From NCBI GenBank assembly GCA_029204225.1, contig CM055095.1, positions 61,003,066 to 61,067,065 of the forward strand: a stretch of 64,000 bases of DNA. The letters are read 5' to 3'. Below, piece after piece: positions 26,001-39,100 of the stretch (the stretch's first letter is position 1; each line of letters starts with the position of its first letter). The notes under the pieces were generated by a model. That model saw only the letters and a program-made list of their open reading frames with translations. It was not told the origin of the DNA and ran no database searches. Source of the stretch: Diphasiastrum complanatum (lineage: Eukaryota > Streptophyta > Lycopodiopsida > Lycopodiales > Lycopodiaceae). The translations under genes were made by a program, and so were the position numbers.

Positions 26001-29000
26001 TGCAGAAATACTAAAAAATTAGTGTAAATAATAACACCAACCAGAAAGGACTTGCCACTTATCTCCTTGGCTACTCTAGCACATCTTCCATGCAGTGACC
26101 AGAACAAGGAAAAGCACAATAGCATCTAAAACACAGGCACCACCATTTGGACTTGACACATAGTTGATTGCAAAAGGTAGACGTGCATGGTCACCAATAT
26201 CACATTTCTGTCTGATGAATATGACCAACAAATCTCAAAGTTCTGAATGGAAAGAGAGATACACCAAACAGAAACAAGATGCCACATAAAAATGATGGAA
26301 TGCATCATTCATATAAACAACACAAGCATCTGCCAAAATACTACCTCATCTTGAACACCATCTGTAGAATCCTTTTGCTGAGTATCAGTAAACCACTTGA
26401 AGAAGCTGTACATACATCTCAAACGAAACTCCGAATTGTTACAAAAGCCTTCAAAGTCTCCGAAATAGCTCTAATAAGTCAGCAAGAATTTCCTTCAACA
26501 ACAATGAAAAAAACTTAGAACAAAGGAGACTACTGATATACCATATGCCCAAAATTCTGACAATAAAGACTGATAATTTCTTCAGCTGTTAAGATTGTCT
26601 TTTCACTTCACATTCAGTCCCGTTTGTCGGATTAGGTGAATCATTTTAAAATTTACTAACGGTTGTTTTGAGTCCTCGCAACAACTTCCCTCAGATAGCA
26701 GCAGCAATTGCTTTACTAACTGGGTGGTGAAACAAACCTGATGCAACTTCAACACTTTTACTAAGAGTTGTTTTGAGTCTCAGTAACCTCAAAACAACTT
26801 CAGATAGCATCAGCAATTGCTATCCTAGCTAGATAGTGAAACAAACCTGACGCAACTTCAACACAATGAAGTTAAGATACTGGATATTTGCCATCACAGT
26901 CATCCAGCAAATGTATGACTATTGACCTTCGAAGCCAATATCCAATCAAACGAGCCAATATCAACATTGTGGTAAAGATAACAAGGATGAGATGATCTTT
27001 CAACAGTGAATGTCTCATTCATCACACTTAATTATGATAAAGGTATTTTACATAGCAGTTTATAGCTCAATAGCAATGTGACTCTCACAAATTTCCGTCT
27101 CATACCAGTAATTTTATTCAGCTGTCACTTTTGATTTTGCACTTCAAATTCAGTCCCTTTCGTCAAATTGGTTGAGTTGTTTTACTAAATGCGTTACTTC
27201 ACAAAAACTTCCCTCAAATAGCAACAGCAATTGCTTAACTAACTGCGTGGTGAAACCAACTTGTTGCAACTTCAACAAAATGAACTTAAGATACTGGATA
27301 TTAAATGTCACAGTCTTTTAGCAAATGTGCAACTATTGACCTTCAAAGCAATCGTTCAATTATACCTCTCTTCTGTAAAAGGCCTTTTGTTGCCTTCTTT
27401 TTCTAGTACAACACCATTTGTCACATCCTACAACAAAGAACAAAAGAGTTCAATCAGTTGGCTTCAAAAACCAGCAAATGGAACTTCTTTTAGTACAAAT
27501 AATAATCAGCAATTACTTTTACTACGAGATTCTGATCAACATGCTGAACTTGAAAACAGGCATTCATTGACCACAGGTAGAATAGCATGCACATAAAGTG
27601 AGCAAACTCTAGTTATAAGAACATTCTAAACACACTAAATTGTAAGACTTTCTGAGCATTCAAAAAGCTACAGCAAAGGAGCAAGTTCACAGAATCTCAA
27701 AATGTGTAAATTTAGCACACCAAAAACATTCTACAGATTGACGTTTCATGGCTTCAAAAGTCCTTTATACATATCATAGATGCAGCAAAACATGTTCCCC
27801 TGCATCTGTGTTCTGGACAGCGGAACATTGTTTGTAACGCTCTTTTTTTTTCCCTTCTTTTGGCCTAGAAATAAGATGAATGAGTTAAAAGTTACATGCA
27901 GCAAATCACGATTCGCTGGATTCGCGATTCGCTGCAAAGAATCGTTGAAAGAATCGTCAAAAAAAAAATCAGATTTATGCATGAAAGGCCCTCCTCCTCG
28001 TGGACAGATTCGCGCCAGCCGTGGAGGAGGCAAATTTTTTTTTATGAGCTGTAGGCGTCCGATCTTCGCAAGTGAATAGTCGGCGGGCATATACTCGGTG
28101 ATATGGAGGTGGTGTGCACGGTGCCGGGGGGATCTGAGCTTCGTGGAGAGCAAAACGACCAGTTTTCGATTTTTGGTAAGTGTAGGCTTGATTTTTTGCA
28201 AGTGATGACATTGAGCTGTAGGCAACCAAATCGAGCATAGTTTGGCTCTAGACCACCTTTCTTCACGCCCACGGTGATTCCTACAACGTCAGTTTCAGCC
28301 GTTACGGCACACCTAGCGAGATTTGAACACCACATTCCAAACGCTTGTGTATTAGGTGATGTCTGAGCCTAGAATGCATTTCCACATGCCTGCAGAGACT
28401 CCTGTGACCTCAGTTCCGCCCGTCTACATCTGTATCACAAATTTCAATTTCCATGCCCTAAGTCCATGTTTTTTAGGGTTTAGGCGTGGACCATCGTGCA
28501 AGCATTTGCTAGGGGCGTGGTTTAGGCCCACACTGCACTCCTTTACGCCTGCACGGACTCCCAGGCTAACGTCAGTCACCCGTTATCGCTCATACTGAGA
28601 TTATTCTATCCCACGCCCTAATCTCATGTTTTTTTTGGCACTTGCTATATGTGTGAATTGGAATCGTTGTGATGTATGCTCTGGTATTTTGAGCTCTATT
28701 TGAGCTCGGTGATGTTGTTCAATGCAATGTATTTTTTTCTACTGAATGTTTGCTTGATTATTTTTTGTTTGCAGGTTTGATCTCGTGTTGATACAAGCCG
28801 GTGCGGGGCCGAGGACTTTGGGCCAAGGTTGAGCTTACCGACGAGGATGTGGCTACACACCATGGCTCAGGCACCCGCAGATGGAGATGCTTGCATTGCA
28901 GAGGTCACTTCACGGGATCACTCACCAAGGTTAGGGCTCACTTGCTGTGGGTTAGACGGCCAGATGGGCGGACATTGGGCATATCTGATTGCCCCAGGAT

Positions 29001-31458
29001 TTATGATGAGGATCTGCAGAGGTTGTCTACCATGTACGGGCCCGATACTGCATCGCAGGGTTCTAGACAGGGACAGGTAGCAAGAGCAGCTACAGGCAGG
29101 CAGGCAGGCAGTAGGGCTCACAGGCCGGCAGGCAGGGCCTACCAAGGGTATTGGGCCCAGTACATCACGGGCAGGGCATGGTACAGCTGCAGGGCATACT
29201 ACATCACGGGCTGGGCAAGGTACAGGTGCAGTGCCCAGTACATCACGGGCTGGGCTTGTGTGCGCTTCCATGGATCAGAGAGGTATAGTTTTTTTCTATT
29301 TGCTATGCTTTCTTCCTTCGATGCTGCTAACCACATCTCAACTACTGTCTAAACTTTTTACTGGATGTCTATGTTGCAGATCACTTCTACGGCCATGCGC
29401 CTGGTCACTTTTGTCACCAGGAAGAGGCGTGTGTTGGCCCTATTCCACACCTTCTCGACCCTAAACCTGAAGAAGCCAGCACCCACACGCTTTGCGTTTT
29501 ACTTCTTGGTGCTAGAGCAATTGGTGGTGGTGAAGGACGCACTGCGGCAGATGGTTTCCAGCGAGGCCTTCAAGGACTTTACAGACCTCCCACATGCAAC
29601 ATTTTTCCAGTCCACTGTGTTCGGTGATGAGTTCTGGACAGCTGCTGAGGAGATTACTACGATCCTTCTACCCATTTTCAGAGTGATGCGCCTGGTAGTC
29701 CGTGAGGGGTGCACTCTCGGTCTCATTTACGAGTTCATGGACCGCATCGGAGAGGACATTCTGACGTCATCCTTGGACGAGCACAGGTATGACTCTTCAA
29801 TGTCTAGTTTGTTGTTTCTCACTCAAGTTTGATGCATTTCTTTTATGCTACGGTGCACTGATTATTGTAAATTGTCTGTTGTAGGAAGCACGAGATCTCG
29901 CATATATGGGAGTCCAGATGGGAATACTTCCACCAACCCATCCACGCCATAGCCCACATGTTGCACCCCTTGTGGCGCTCTACCCGAGAGAGGGATGATA
30001 TGGAGCTGCACCGGGGATGGGTGGAGTACACGGAGTGCGTATGGCCCGGACCAGGTACGTGTGAGAAATCGGTTGGCAGCAATGTTACTACAGTATTGTA
30101 CTCATTGGTAATGTGTGAATTCGAAAGGACTTACATGTGCAACAGGTCCGCTTCTGGCCAACACTGCCCGCTAGCTGCTCGCATTTAAGCGCTTCCAGTT
30201 TCCTTTCAATGGAGAGCAGAGTCAGCGGAGGGAGGATCAACTGAGGCCCGTTACATGGTGGTGCATCCATGGGCGCAACACAAGTGACCTGCGGCGATTG
30301 GCTGAGAGAGTCCTTGCACAGGACTGTTCAGCAGGAGCTTGCGAGCGGAATTGGAGCACCTAGGCCTTGTATCACACGCAAAAGAGGAACAGGTTATCCA
30401 TCGAGCAGTGTAGGCGGTTGGTGTTTGTGAACACTAACGGCCGTATGTTGAGGCGCACGCGAGGAGAGGGTCAGATGCTCGAGGTGTGTCACATCATCAC
30501 TCCTTTTTCTTGCTATGTTTTGATGAATTAAATTGCTTTAGTTGCACAATACCTGCCTGACAAGAATGTATTGTTTTTGGTTGCAGGTGAACCCTGACAC
30601 TTGCTTGGTGGATTCGGTAGCTGCTGCTCCTCGGGCACCACCCACGCAGGAGGAGATGGATGCCATAGAGAGTTCTACAGATAGGCACAAGCTGACGCAC
30701 GGGCTTTACGGCAGCAGAGGAGGACAGAGAGGCAGAGAGAGAGGGCTGAGGAGGGAGATGATGAGGGCTCGAAGGGTGGAGAGATGCTCGGGGCAAACTA
30801 TGTGGAGGAGGAGGAGTGGGTTGAGGGGGATACAGAGGAGGACGAGGAGATGGGGACGGAGGCACAAGGGGATGACCTGGCTGACCTGCTGGTGGACCCT
30901 GATGCGGAGACAGAGGAGGAGCCAGCCATTCTTGCACGTAGGCCTAGGGGGAGACCTAGAGGTTCTGGGGGGGGGGGGGCTGAGGACTCTTGTAGACAGG
31001 AGTGGAGCATCACAGGCAGCCATCGGCCAGGCAGGTAGGGCCATCCCAGGGTGTAGGGTCACAGCCACCTGACACACAGACACGACGGAGTAGACACACG
31101 GCTGGGGGCAGCCAGATGGGGGCCAGAGGAGGGGAGAGAGGCAGAGGGAGAGGTAGAGGTAGAGGTAGAGGCAGGAGGGGGGATCCAGAGCCAGAGCACG
31201 CAGCAGAGCCAGGGCCACACCACGGCATATGGTTCCCTCCAGTTCCGATTCATCTGCGGACCCTTGGGATCTGCAGTCAGGCACAGATTCGGATTATTTA
31301 TCCTACATTACATTCATCGAACATCATTGTGCCCCATTTTGGTGCCATGTGGCCCGATATTATATATTATGATGATCCTATTCACAGCATTGTCGTGATT
31401 GAATATTGTTCTTTGTGGTTTTAGTTCAATAACTTCGGTTTTATGGTTTAAGGTTTAT

Positions 31459-31539
<81 letters not shown>

Positions 31540-34500
31540 GGTTAAAAAATGTTTCATTTAAGGTTTAGTAGGTTCAGAATGATTCAGCTGAGTTTTTGTT
31601 CAAAATGGTTTTAGTTCCGTTTGTTGTGATCAGAGAGAGAGATAGAGAGGGAGAATCAGAGACCCTGGGAATTAATACACCTAAATTGGACCAACCTAAA
31701 TTGGACCATCCTACACCCGAAACAGTCGGACACAGTCATAATGTTCTCAATCAGAGCTTTCATCAGATACCCATATTGCCATCAATTCTGCACGATTCTG
31801 GGAAAAAACCCGAAACGCAATTCTAAATCGCAATTTGGAATCGCGGTGCATCTATGGTTAAAACCTTGAAAAATATCTATTTCAGAAATTAGAATATATC
31901 CAATTTCACAAATTTAAATTGAGAAGTCAGTGTGTAGCCATACGGGTATGCACACCCTCTCAAGATATGCAACAAAGAACATACAGCTGGCCACTACTTG
32001 AGATTCATTAAGAATTTGCATGTCCGTTAAAGTGACAGGAAAATATCTATTTGTGAAATTAGAATATATCCAATTTCACAAATTTAAATTAAAAAGTCAA
32101 TGTTAGTAAATATCAGATTAGCTGTAGGGGAATGCGTATAAAGTCCTGAATCCAAGGATCCTATTCTAAGCATGCCAATCACAAGCAACACAAGGGAACC
32201 TGATGGTGGACAAACCAACCCAACCAAACCTAGATCGAACGGATCTAGCCCCCAAACTATGGATCAATCACTCAAAGAGGAATGAGGCATCACACCAACA
32301 ACATCCTGCCACCGGTCATGCTATCAAGCATACACTAGTGAGAGCCCAATAGGTATACTTATACCCTCCAAGGCCCATGCACCACTAGTAGTGCACTATG
32401 ACACCTCACTGGACACCTCTGCAGCCTATCTGGGCCACGTCATCCAGTTCCCCAATGACTCACTGATAGACCCATACAAATCCACCATCAAGTGTTTAGG
32501 CCTAGAACCATTAATTATAACCATGTACACATAAGGGCCCCAAATCCCTTATAGTCACAATTAACTTACGGGTTGTTGGTCTGCCGGTCCCTAGCTTGGA
32601 CACACTACCCGAGACCAGTCATGGTCATGACATTCTTCCCCCCTTATTCAAGTTCTGTCCTCAGAACTTAAAACTGACAAAGTTCCTCCTTAAACTTCAT
32701 GTTCCCAGGAATCGTCATCGTCCGTACATCCCTTCCATCGAACCAGATGCTCGGTAACTATAAGATTTCTCAATCGTTTAGTTTTTGTATCCAAGATCTT
32801 TCCGGGTTCAAGTGGAGACACACCCGATGATTCATCCAACAGGTCCAATCGATCTCCAGATCCAAGATGCTCTCCTTCACATAGACTCTTTCAGAGACGA
32901 CTTACGTGAAATACGGGATGCACTTGAGATCAGGGAGTTCCGATTGGTAAGCTAAGGATCCGATCTTTTTCAAGATCTAGTACGGTTCTCTAAATTTTAG
33001 GGGACAATTAATAATGCTTGCCGGTACACATTACACTTGAATCCTTCGAGATTCTCAAAAATACCCAATCCCCCACTTGGAAGTCTCTCGGTGATTTTTT
33101 CAAACTTGCATAATGTCGGTTCCCATCCTGGGTACCCTAGACATTCTCACGTGCAATCCGTAGCATTTTCTGCATATCATGTAGGAAATCCACTACTTTT
33201 TGAAACTTGATCGACCGACTCTCAACCGCAATGGGTGATATAGGTTTATACGTAAGCATGCATGGGCTATAACCGGTAGCCAAATGCTTACTATAACTCA
33301 ATCTTCATCAAGGATAACATTCTCTCCGAGGAGATTGCTAAAATACGAATCTATAACTTAACTAATCTTCTGATCGCACGAGTAATCTTTCTTTTAAATG
33401 ATCAAGTATAACTAGAATCTGAATTAGGGTACGTCAATCATAATTCATCGGATTCTTGTCCTATACTCAATAAAAGAAGGCAACTACTAATGATTAGAAG
33501 AACTTTGAGTTCAGAGTCATCTCTAGTTTAGCAAATACGGCCACCATAAGCGACCAGTGAACTTCGAATCGCGAATGTTCATGATGTCACTTTGGTAATC
33601 CGTAAAGCCTAAGCAAATGCTCTTAATTACTTGGTCTTTACCCAAATAAACATAGTCGATTTGGTAAGATGGCCAGTCATTACCAAAATTCCACTATCTT
33701 GTTTATTCATCCGGGGTAATCTACCGCGAACACAATCTCCTCCCATGGATTAAATATATCTGAGTTATGATTCACCAATCTCAACTCTCCAGATTCCTGA
33801 GACCATACCACATCATAAGAGTGCAAAACAATTCTTAAAAGACACATGAGCTGTTCACAAAGTCCTTTCCATCTGGAAAGTTCCGGCCTTGCATCAACCC
33901 ACGGATCTCAGTCCATACTAAGATCAAGTTGATTGCTTCCAGCAAGGAACAGTTTTCAACGCACTCCCATCTTGCAATAGAATTCCAAGTTCTGACACAA
34001 ATCAATCGGACTTGTTATCAGCCACTTTTCTACCGCAAGAGTACTGTCTAAATTCCCCCCCTTTAAACCTTTAAACCAGATATCTACTATAATCCATAAA
34101 GGATTTCTCTAATATCTAAATATCCTATCATTTCTGATTCATAAAATAGGTCCATCATCGATATAACAGATTCCTCCTTGAATCTTTGACCGATGTTTCT
34201 CCTTGATAATTCTCTTTTCTTTCTACTTCTCCCCCTTTTTAACAGGAAATGCCACGAGTTTCTAAGGGGTGCAGATCATTCGAGATTTGCCCGGGAGAAG
34301 AGTCTAAGAAGAGATCCAAGAAAATCTTGAAAGCCAAAAGAAGTGTTGCAACGTTGTAAGCATTTAAATACCAATGATGTCCCAACACAGTGACTTAAAA
34401 AAGATCTTCTTTATTACCAAGCTTGAGAATTGACCCGTAAATCAGAAAATGATTACTTGAAGATTTAAGCAAGGAAAACAGTTTAGAAAAGAAAACGTCA

Positions 34501-36086
34501 TTAACCATTTTTGTGACGTCGTCCAAGGTCAATGGGTAATAAAAAATTACCTTCCAAGGAATCACAAGAAAACGGGTTAATCACCGTTCAAGAAATTCAC
34601 CAATATATCTTTTATAAAGAAATAGCTTACCGGGTTTCCGGTTTTGTAAATTTGAGATATCCAAAAAGGGGTCATGACCAATACCTCAAATTTTCGACAA
34701 AACACCCGTTTTATGACCGATAGTATTTTGGCATCACTAAGACTTACGGCCATACTATGGTCAACTAATCAAGTTAGTTTCAGATCTTTATTTTGGAATT
34801 GCCTACGTCCCATACCACAGGATCTTCCTCCACAAAGGCCCTCCACTTCTTGATCAAAGTGTCAGAAACATAATACAAGTATATGAAGTTCTCGAAAATT
34901 TATAAAAAATTCCAACTTCATAAAACAATTACAAAAAAAAGAATGAGCCGACTTTTGCGTGTTCTTAACAACAAACAGTGTTGGCACGCCCACAACTTCA
35001 AGCATATCAAGAATCAACTTTTTTGTTCCATTTAAGTCTTTCCATCATAGGCTTCTGGGCCGTTTTTAGCTTTGTCAGTTTCCGAAGAAAAACGACACCT
35101 TGGTCAAAAAAAATCCAAGAACTCATGTTCTCGGTTGCCCACAGCAGTTAATAAAGCGAATATACATTTCGTCAAGTGTGAAAAAGCCTTACGGAATTCC
35201 ACCAGGAATTCAGCCCAGTCACAATTTTATGGGTTGCATTCCCTACCACAAGGAGGCATCCCCAAAGCAAGAACAAGCACCGACGAAATTCGCTTCCTTA
35301 ATCTGGGACGTTGCGCCAGCTAAAATAGCGAACTAACGATTTATTGAGTCATCAACTTCCGGGCTTTACTCGTCAGGAAATTTCCGATTGTAAGCCCAAG
35401 TTGTGATCGTAATGGCTATTTATTGATTAAATAGTTTTTGCATTCGATTTTTTCTATTTATTGCCCAAATGAAATTCCAACACACCGTGGTTTAAAATTG
35501 AAACCATGTGTTTAATATATTCAGGGGGTCACCACTGTCGAGCGATGCCGGGCAAATGTTCAATTGCCTCCCCTCTTTAGAATTTCACTCTATCTGTTGC
35601 AAATGACAAACCGAAAAATTTGAAAAATTTACGTTCGATTAAATGATTACGGGAATAAATTTCCTGATAAAGCACTTGCCCAAAAAACATAATTTTAGTG
35701 GACAATATAATGCTTATAAAATTTATACCAATGATTTTGCAAAACGGATCCATGCAATAAATATACGGAAAAAAATTAAGGTATGCATCCCGAAACTATT
35801 TCACTTCGCTACTTAAGCCATTACAATTCACCAAACACATTAACTGCATTTGCATTTCCGTAGTCCAAAAATGACTAAAATGCTCATGAAAAACAAAAAT
35901 CGGAACCCATAAAAAACAAGCCGATCTTGCAAACCACCACCCGCCATGCAACTCATTCTGCAACCAAAAGTAAACTTAAGTTTACCTACTCCCCCCCTCC
36001 CGTTCCCTTTCCTTCACACGCACATTTCACCTCGAGTTCCTCCAGAAATCGAGGTCAGAAGAGGAGGGTTTGCGCGCGCCAGGAAC

Positions 36087-36131
<45 letters not shown>

Positions 36132-39100
36132 GTGAGGAGGGATGGAGGTGCGCCATCCCTCCACCTCTTTCCTGCCATTAACTTAGCAGGTTCAGCTGCA
36201 GACTGGGCGCACAAGATGCAGCAAATAGGCGCGGATTCTGAGGCCTATACGTGCTGTTTTTTCTTCCAGAACCACAGTTTTTAGCTTTTTCTTGATGCTT
36301 GAAGTTTTTCTTGCTTTCCTACTGCTGTTTTTTGCAAATACAGGAAGCATTCAGGGCGGGTTTGCAGCTTCTTTCATTCCTTACGAGCCTAAACATTCTC
36401 TTTTGTAAATAAATAAGAGTTTAGGCTTGTTTTAGCTTCAGTTAGAAGCTGTCTACTTCATACTGCTATTCTGGCAGATAAAAGGTGTAAGAAGAATGCA
36501 AGCATTGTTGCTATGCTTTCTTTTATGCATAAGCAACGCTTATTTACAGACCTACAAATTAGTTTCTCAAAGGTTGAAAAATAGGGTAGATGTTGTCCGT
36601 TTTTTCTCAGAAACCCCGATTTGCAAGTTCCCATCCATATTTACAAAGTAGGCTAAGCTGTAAACCATACCATCATTATGGTGGCCTTACTGATTCACAA
36701 AAGCCTGCAAACCACTCTTAGTATGTCAAAACAAACCAGCATGAACCTGTGAAACACCAAGAAACCGCCATGCAAATCCTGTAAGAAACCACCAACACTC
36801 ACAACCAGTGATTAGTCTTCTTTGTGTTTCTTTACCTGATTTCCACTGATTCAAGCCAAAACTGGCTCAAAAAAAGCAAAAGACAACCAACAAAACCACA
36901 CCAATATAAAGTCCTGAATCCAAGGATCCTATTCTAAGCATGCCAATCACAAGCAACACAAGGGAACCTGATGGTGGACAAACCAACCCAACCAAACCTA
37001 GATCGAACGGATCTAGCCCCCAAGCTATGGATCAATCACTCAAAGAGGAATGAGGCATCACACCAGCAGCATCCTGCCACCGGTCATGCTATCAAGCATA
37101 CACTAGTGAGATCCCAATAGGTATACTTATACCCTCCAAAGCCCATCACTAGTAGTGCACTGTAACACCTCACTGGACACCTCTGCAGCCTATCTGGGCC
37201 ACGTCATCCAGTTCCCAATGACTCACTGATAGACCCATACAAATCCACCATCAAGTGTTTAGGCCTACAACCATTAATTATAACAATGTACACATAAGGG
37301 CCCCAAATCCCTTATAGTCACAATTAACTTACGGGTTGTTGGTCTACCGGTCCCTAGCTTGGACACACTACCCGAGACCAGTCATGGGCATGACAATGCG
37401 CACCCTCTCAAGATATGCAAATAAGAACATACAGCTGGCCACTACTTGGAGGAAAATTCATTAAGAATCTGCATGTCTGCTAAAGTGAGAAAAATATCTA
37501 TTTGTGAAATTAGAATATATGATATATCCAATTTCACAAATTTGAATTGAAAGTCAGCGTTAGTAAAATAGCAGATTAGCTGTAGGGGCATGCTAATATG
37601 GAGAACCTCAAAAAACTATTATTTAGACAACCTAAATAAATTTACAAAGTGACAGAACCCAAAAGAAATTTAAGAAAAGAAAAACAAAATTTGGCACATT
37701 CCAGGAAATTCTGGAACACTGAATGGATAGTGATCTGGGATTTTGTCCCTGATCCCCGGAATGCAAAAAACATAAAAAAAGATTTAAAACAGGTGTTGAA
37801 TCAGTATTGTCGAATAGATATTCACCGAATGCTCAAATGCCTCCAACCGTGCCCTAAAATCCCTGCTCTCTCTCTCTCTCCACCATGGCCCCTCCTCCTC
37901 GCGCCCCTACTCGTAGATCAGCACGATCCCCAGCCACCTCCTCACTCACCTCCCTCGCTCACCACTCACCTCCCCTCGCTGCCCCTTCCCCTAACCCCCT
38001 CGCTGCTCCTTCTCCTTCTCCTTCCCTCGTTGCCCCTTCCTGTAACCTCCTCGCTGCCCCTTCCCTCGATGCTTCTTCTTGCCCCCTCGCTGTCCCTTCC
38101 CTCGCTGCTCCTTCCCCTAACCCCCTCGCTGTTCCTTCCCCTTCCCCCCTCGCTGCTCCATCCCCCCCCCCCTCGCGCTGACCTCCCTGATCTCCTAGCT
38201 GCCACCCCTCACCCATCCTCCTCGCTGACCCCTCCTTGTCACCCCCCTCACCTCATCCCCTTGCTGATCCCTCACCTCACCCCCTCGCTGATCTCTCACC
38301 TCACCCCATTGTCATTCCAGCCCCCCCCCCCTCGCTGCCACTTCACCTCACCCCCTTGATGACCCATCTCCCTCTCCTACTACAACTCTCACCCCCCTCT
38401 CTGATGGCTGCTCCCCTGATTCAGCTCCTCTTCTGTCTTCTGACCCTATTCTTCCCACACCGATCATTGCTCACTCTTCCTCCTTCACGGCACCACAGTC
38501 TACAGCCAATATTCCGTATACGCCTTCTAAATCAATTGAACTTTTTTCATCTTGGCAGATTGATCAATTCAAGGCAGATTCCCAATTTTTGCGGTATGAA
38601 ATTTCACAGCTGAAAGGAACGGTTACTTCTTTGGTCAACGAGAAGAAGCTATTGCAGTCCAAGGTTGCCTCACTCGAACAATCCATCAGAATCAAACAGG
38701 CCGTAGCTTCAGAATCCACCACCAACATGCTACGGGAGCTAGAAACCAAGATTGAGAAGCAACACGAAGAGGCCCTTTCTTGGGCATTAGTTTTGAAATA
38801 GGGCACCAAACGCTCCCATCTCCTCAGTTATCTCAGCCACCATCTCGGAAGAGAAATCTCGAGACCAAAAATCCCACAATATTAGAGTTCGTGGAGTTCT
38901 AGATACACAGGATGCATTGGCTGAAGCTAAACGCTTTCTCGACATCACTCTCGGGCACAGGACAGAGGGGTTAGAGACCGCATGGAGGACCACTAGAGAT
39001 GCAGCCACACTCATTCTTCGTTTCACCTCCCTCGAGAGCCGTCGAGATGCTTTGCGGTGCAGAGCTAAGCTACGTGGTACCACTATCTACATGGACGACG

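Larger units (their letters stand above)
27891..31855 (+). mobile_element. hAT-superfamily DNA transposon in NRP intron 5
   Basis: A transposase pseudogene of hAT type lies inside. Possible ends: AGTTAAAA at 27883-27890 and GGTTAAAA at 31856-31863 match at 7 of 8 positions, as an 8-bp hAT target duplication should. Just inside, TACATGCAGC (27893) and the complement of the right end, TAGATGCACC, agree at 8 of 10. Both ends carry GATTCG-type words (27905-27955 and 31790-31845), suggesting subterminal binding repeats. It is inserted opposite to the host gene's direction. The ends are tentative; the hAT nature is firm. Confidence 0.65.
32137..37395 (-). mobile_element. Ty3/gypsy element with exact 5-bp target duplication (intron 5)
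   Basis: LTRs at 32137-32632 and 36905-37395 are nearly identical. ATGCG flanks both sides (32132-32136, 37396-37400). A purine tract (minus AAGGGGGGAAGAA) adjoins the left LTR, so the element runs on the minus strand. The LTR outer base pair is degenerate (plus TA...CA). The primer site next to the right LTR reads CACCAAT on plus, a decayed form of the GATACCAAT of its relative at 20040. The 4.3-kb interior is mostly decayed, with only the end of pol readable. The leader contains a GA run at 36089. LTR text is related to the families at 17738 and 55777 (CCAACCAAACCTAGATC). Confidence 0.85.

Noticed and set aside
28918-29271. 117-codon minus frame
   Set aside because: Antisense of hAT exon 1 with its internal tandem repeat.
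30497-31284. Long minus-strand Pro/Leu-rich frames
   Set aside because: They are antisense of the acidic and RG-rich hAT exon 5; composition explains the openness.
35927-36284. Open frames with long Arg-Glu repeats
   Set aside because: They are translations of the GA microsatellite in the gypsy leader.
37649-38359. 236-codon Pro/Leu/Ser-rich plus frame
   Set aside because: It crosses the LINE 5' border and reads the CT-rich minisatellite out of the ORF1 frame.
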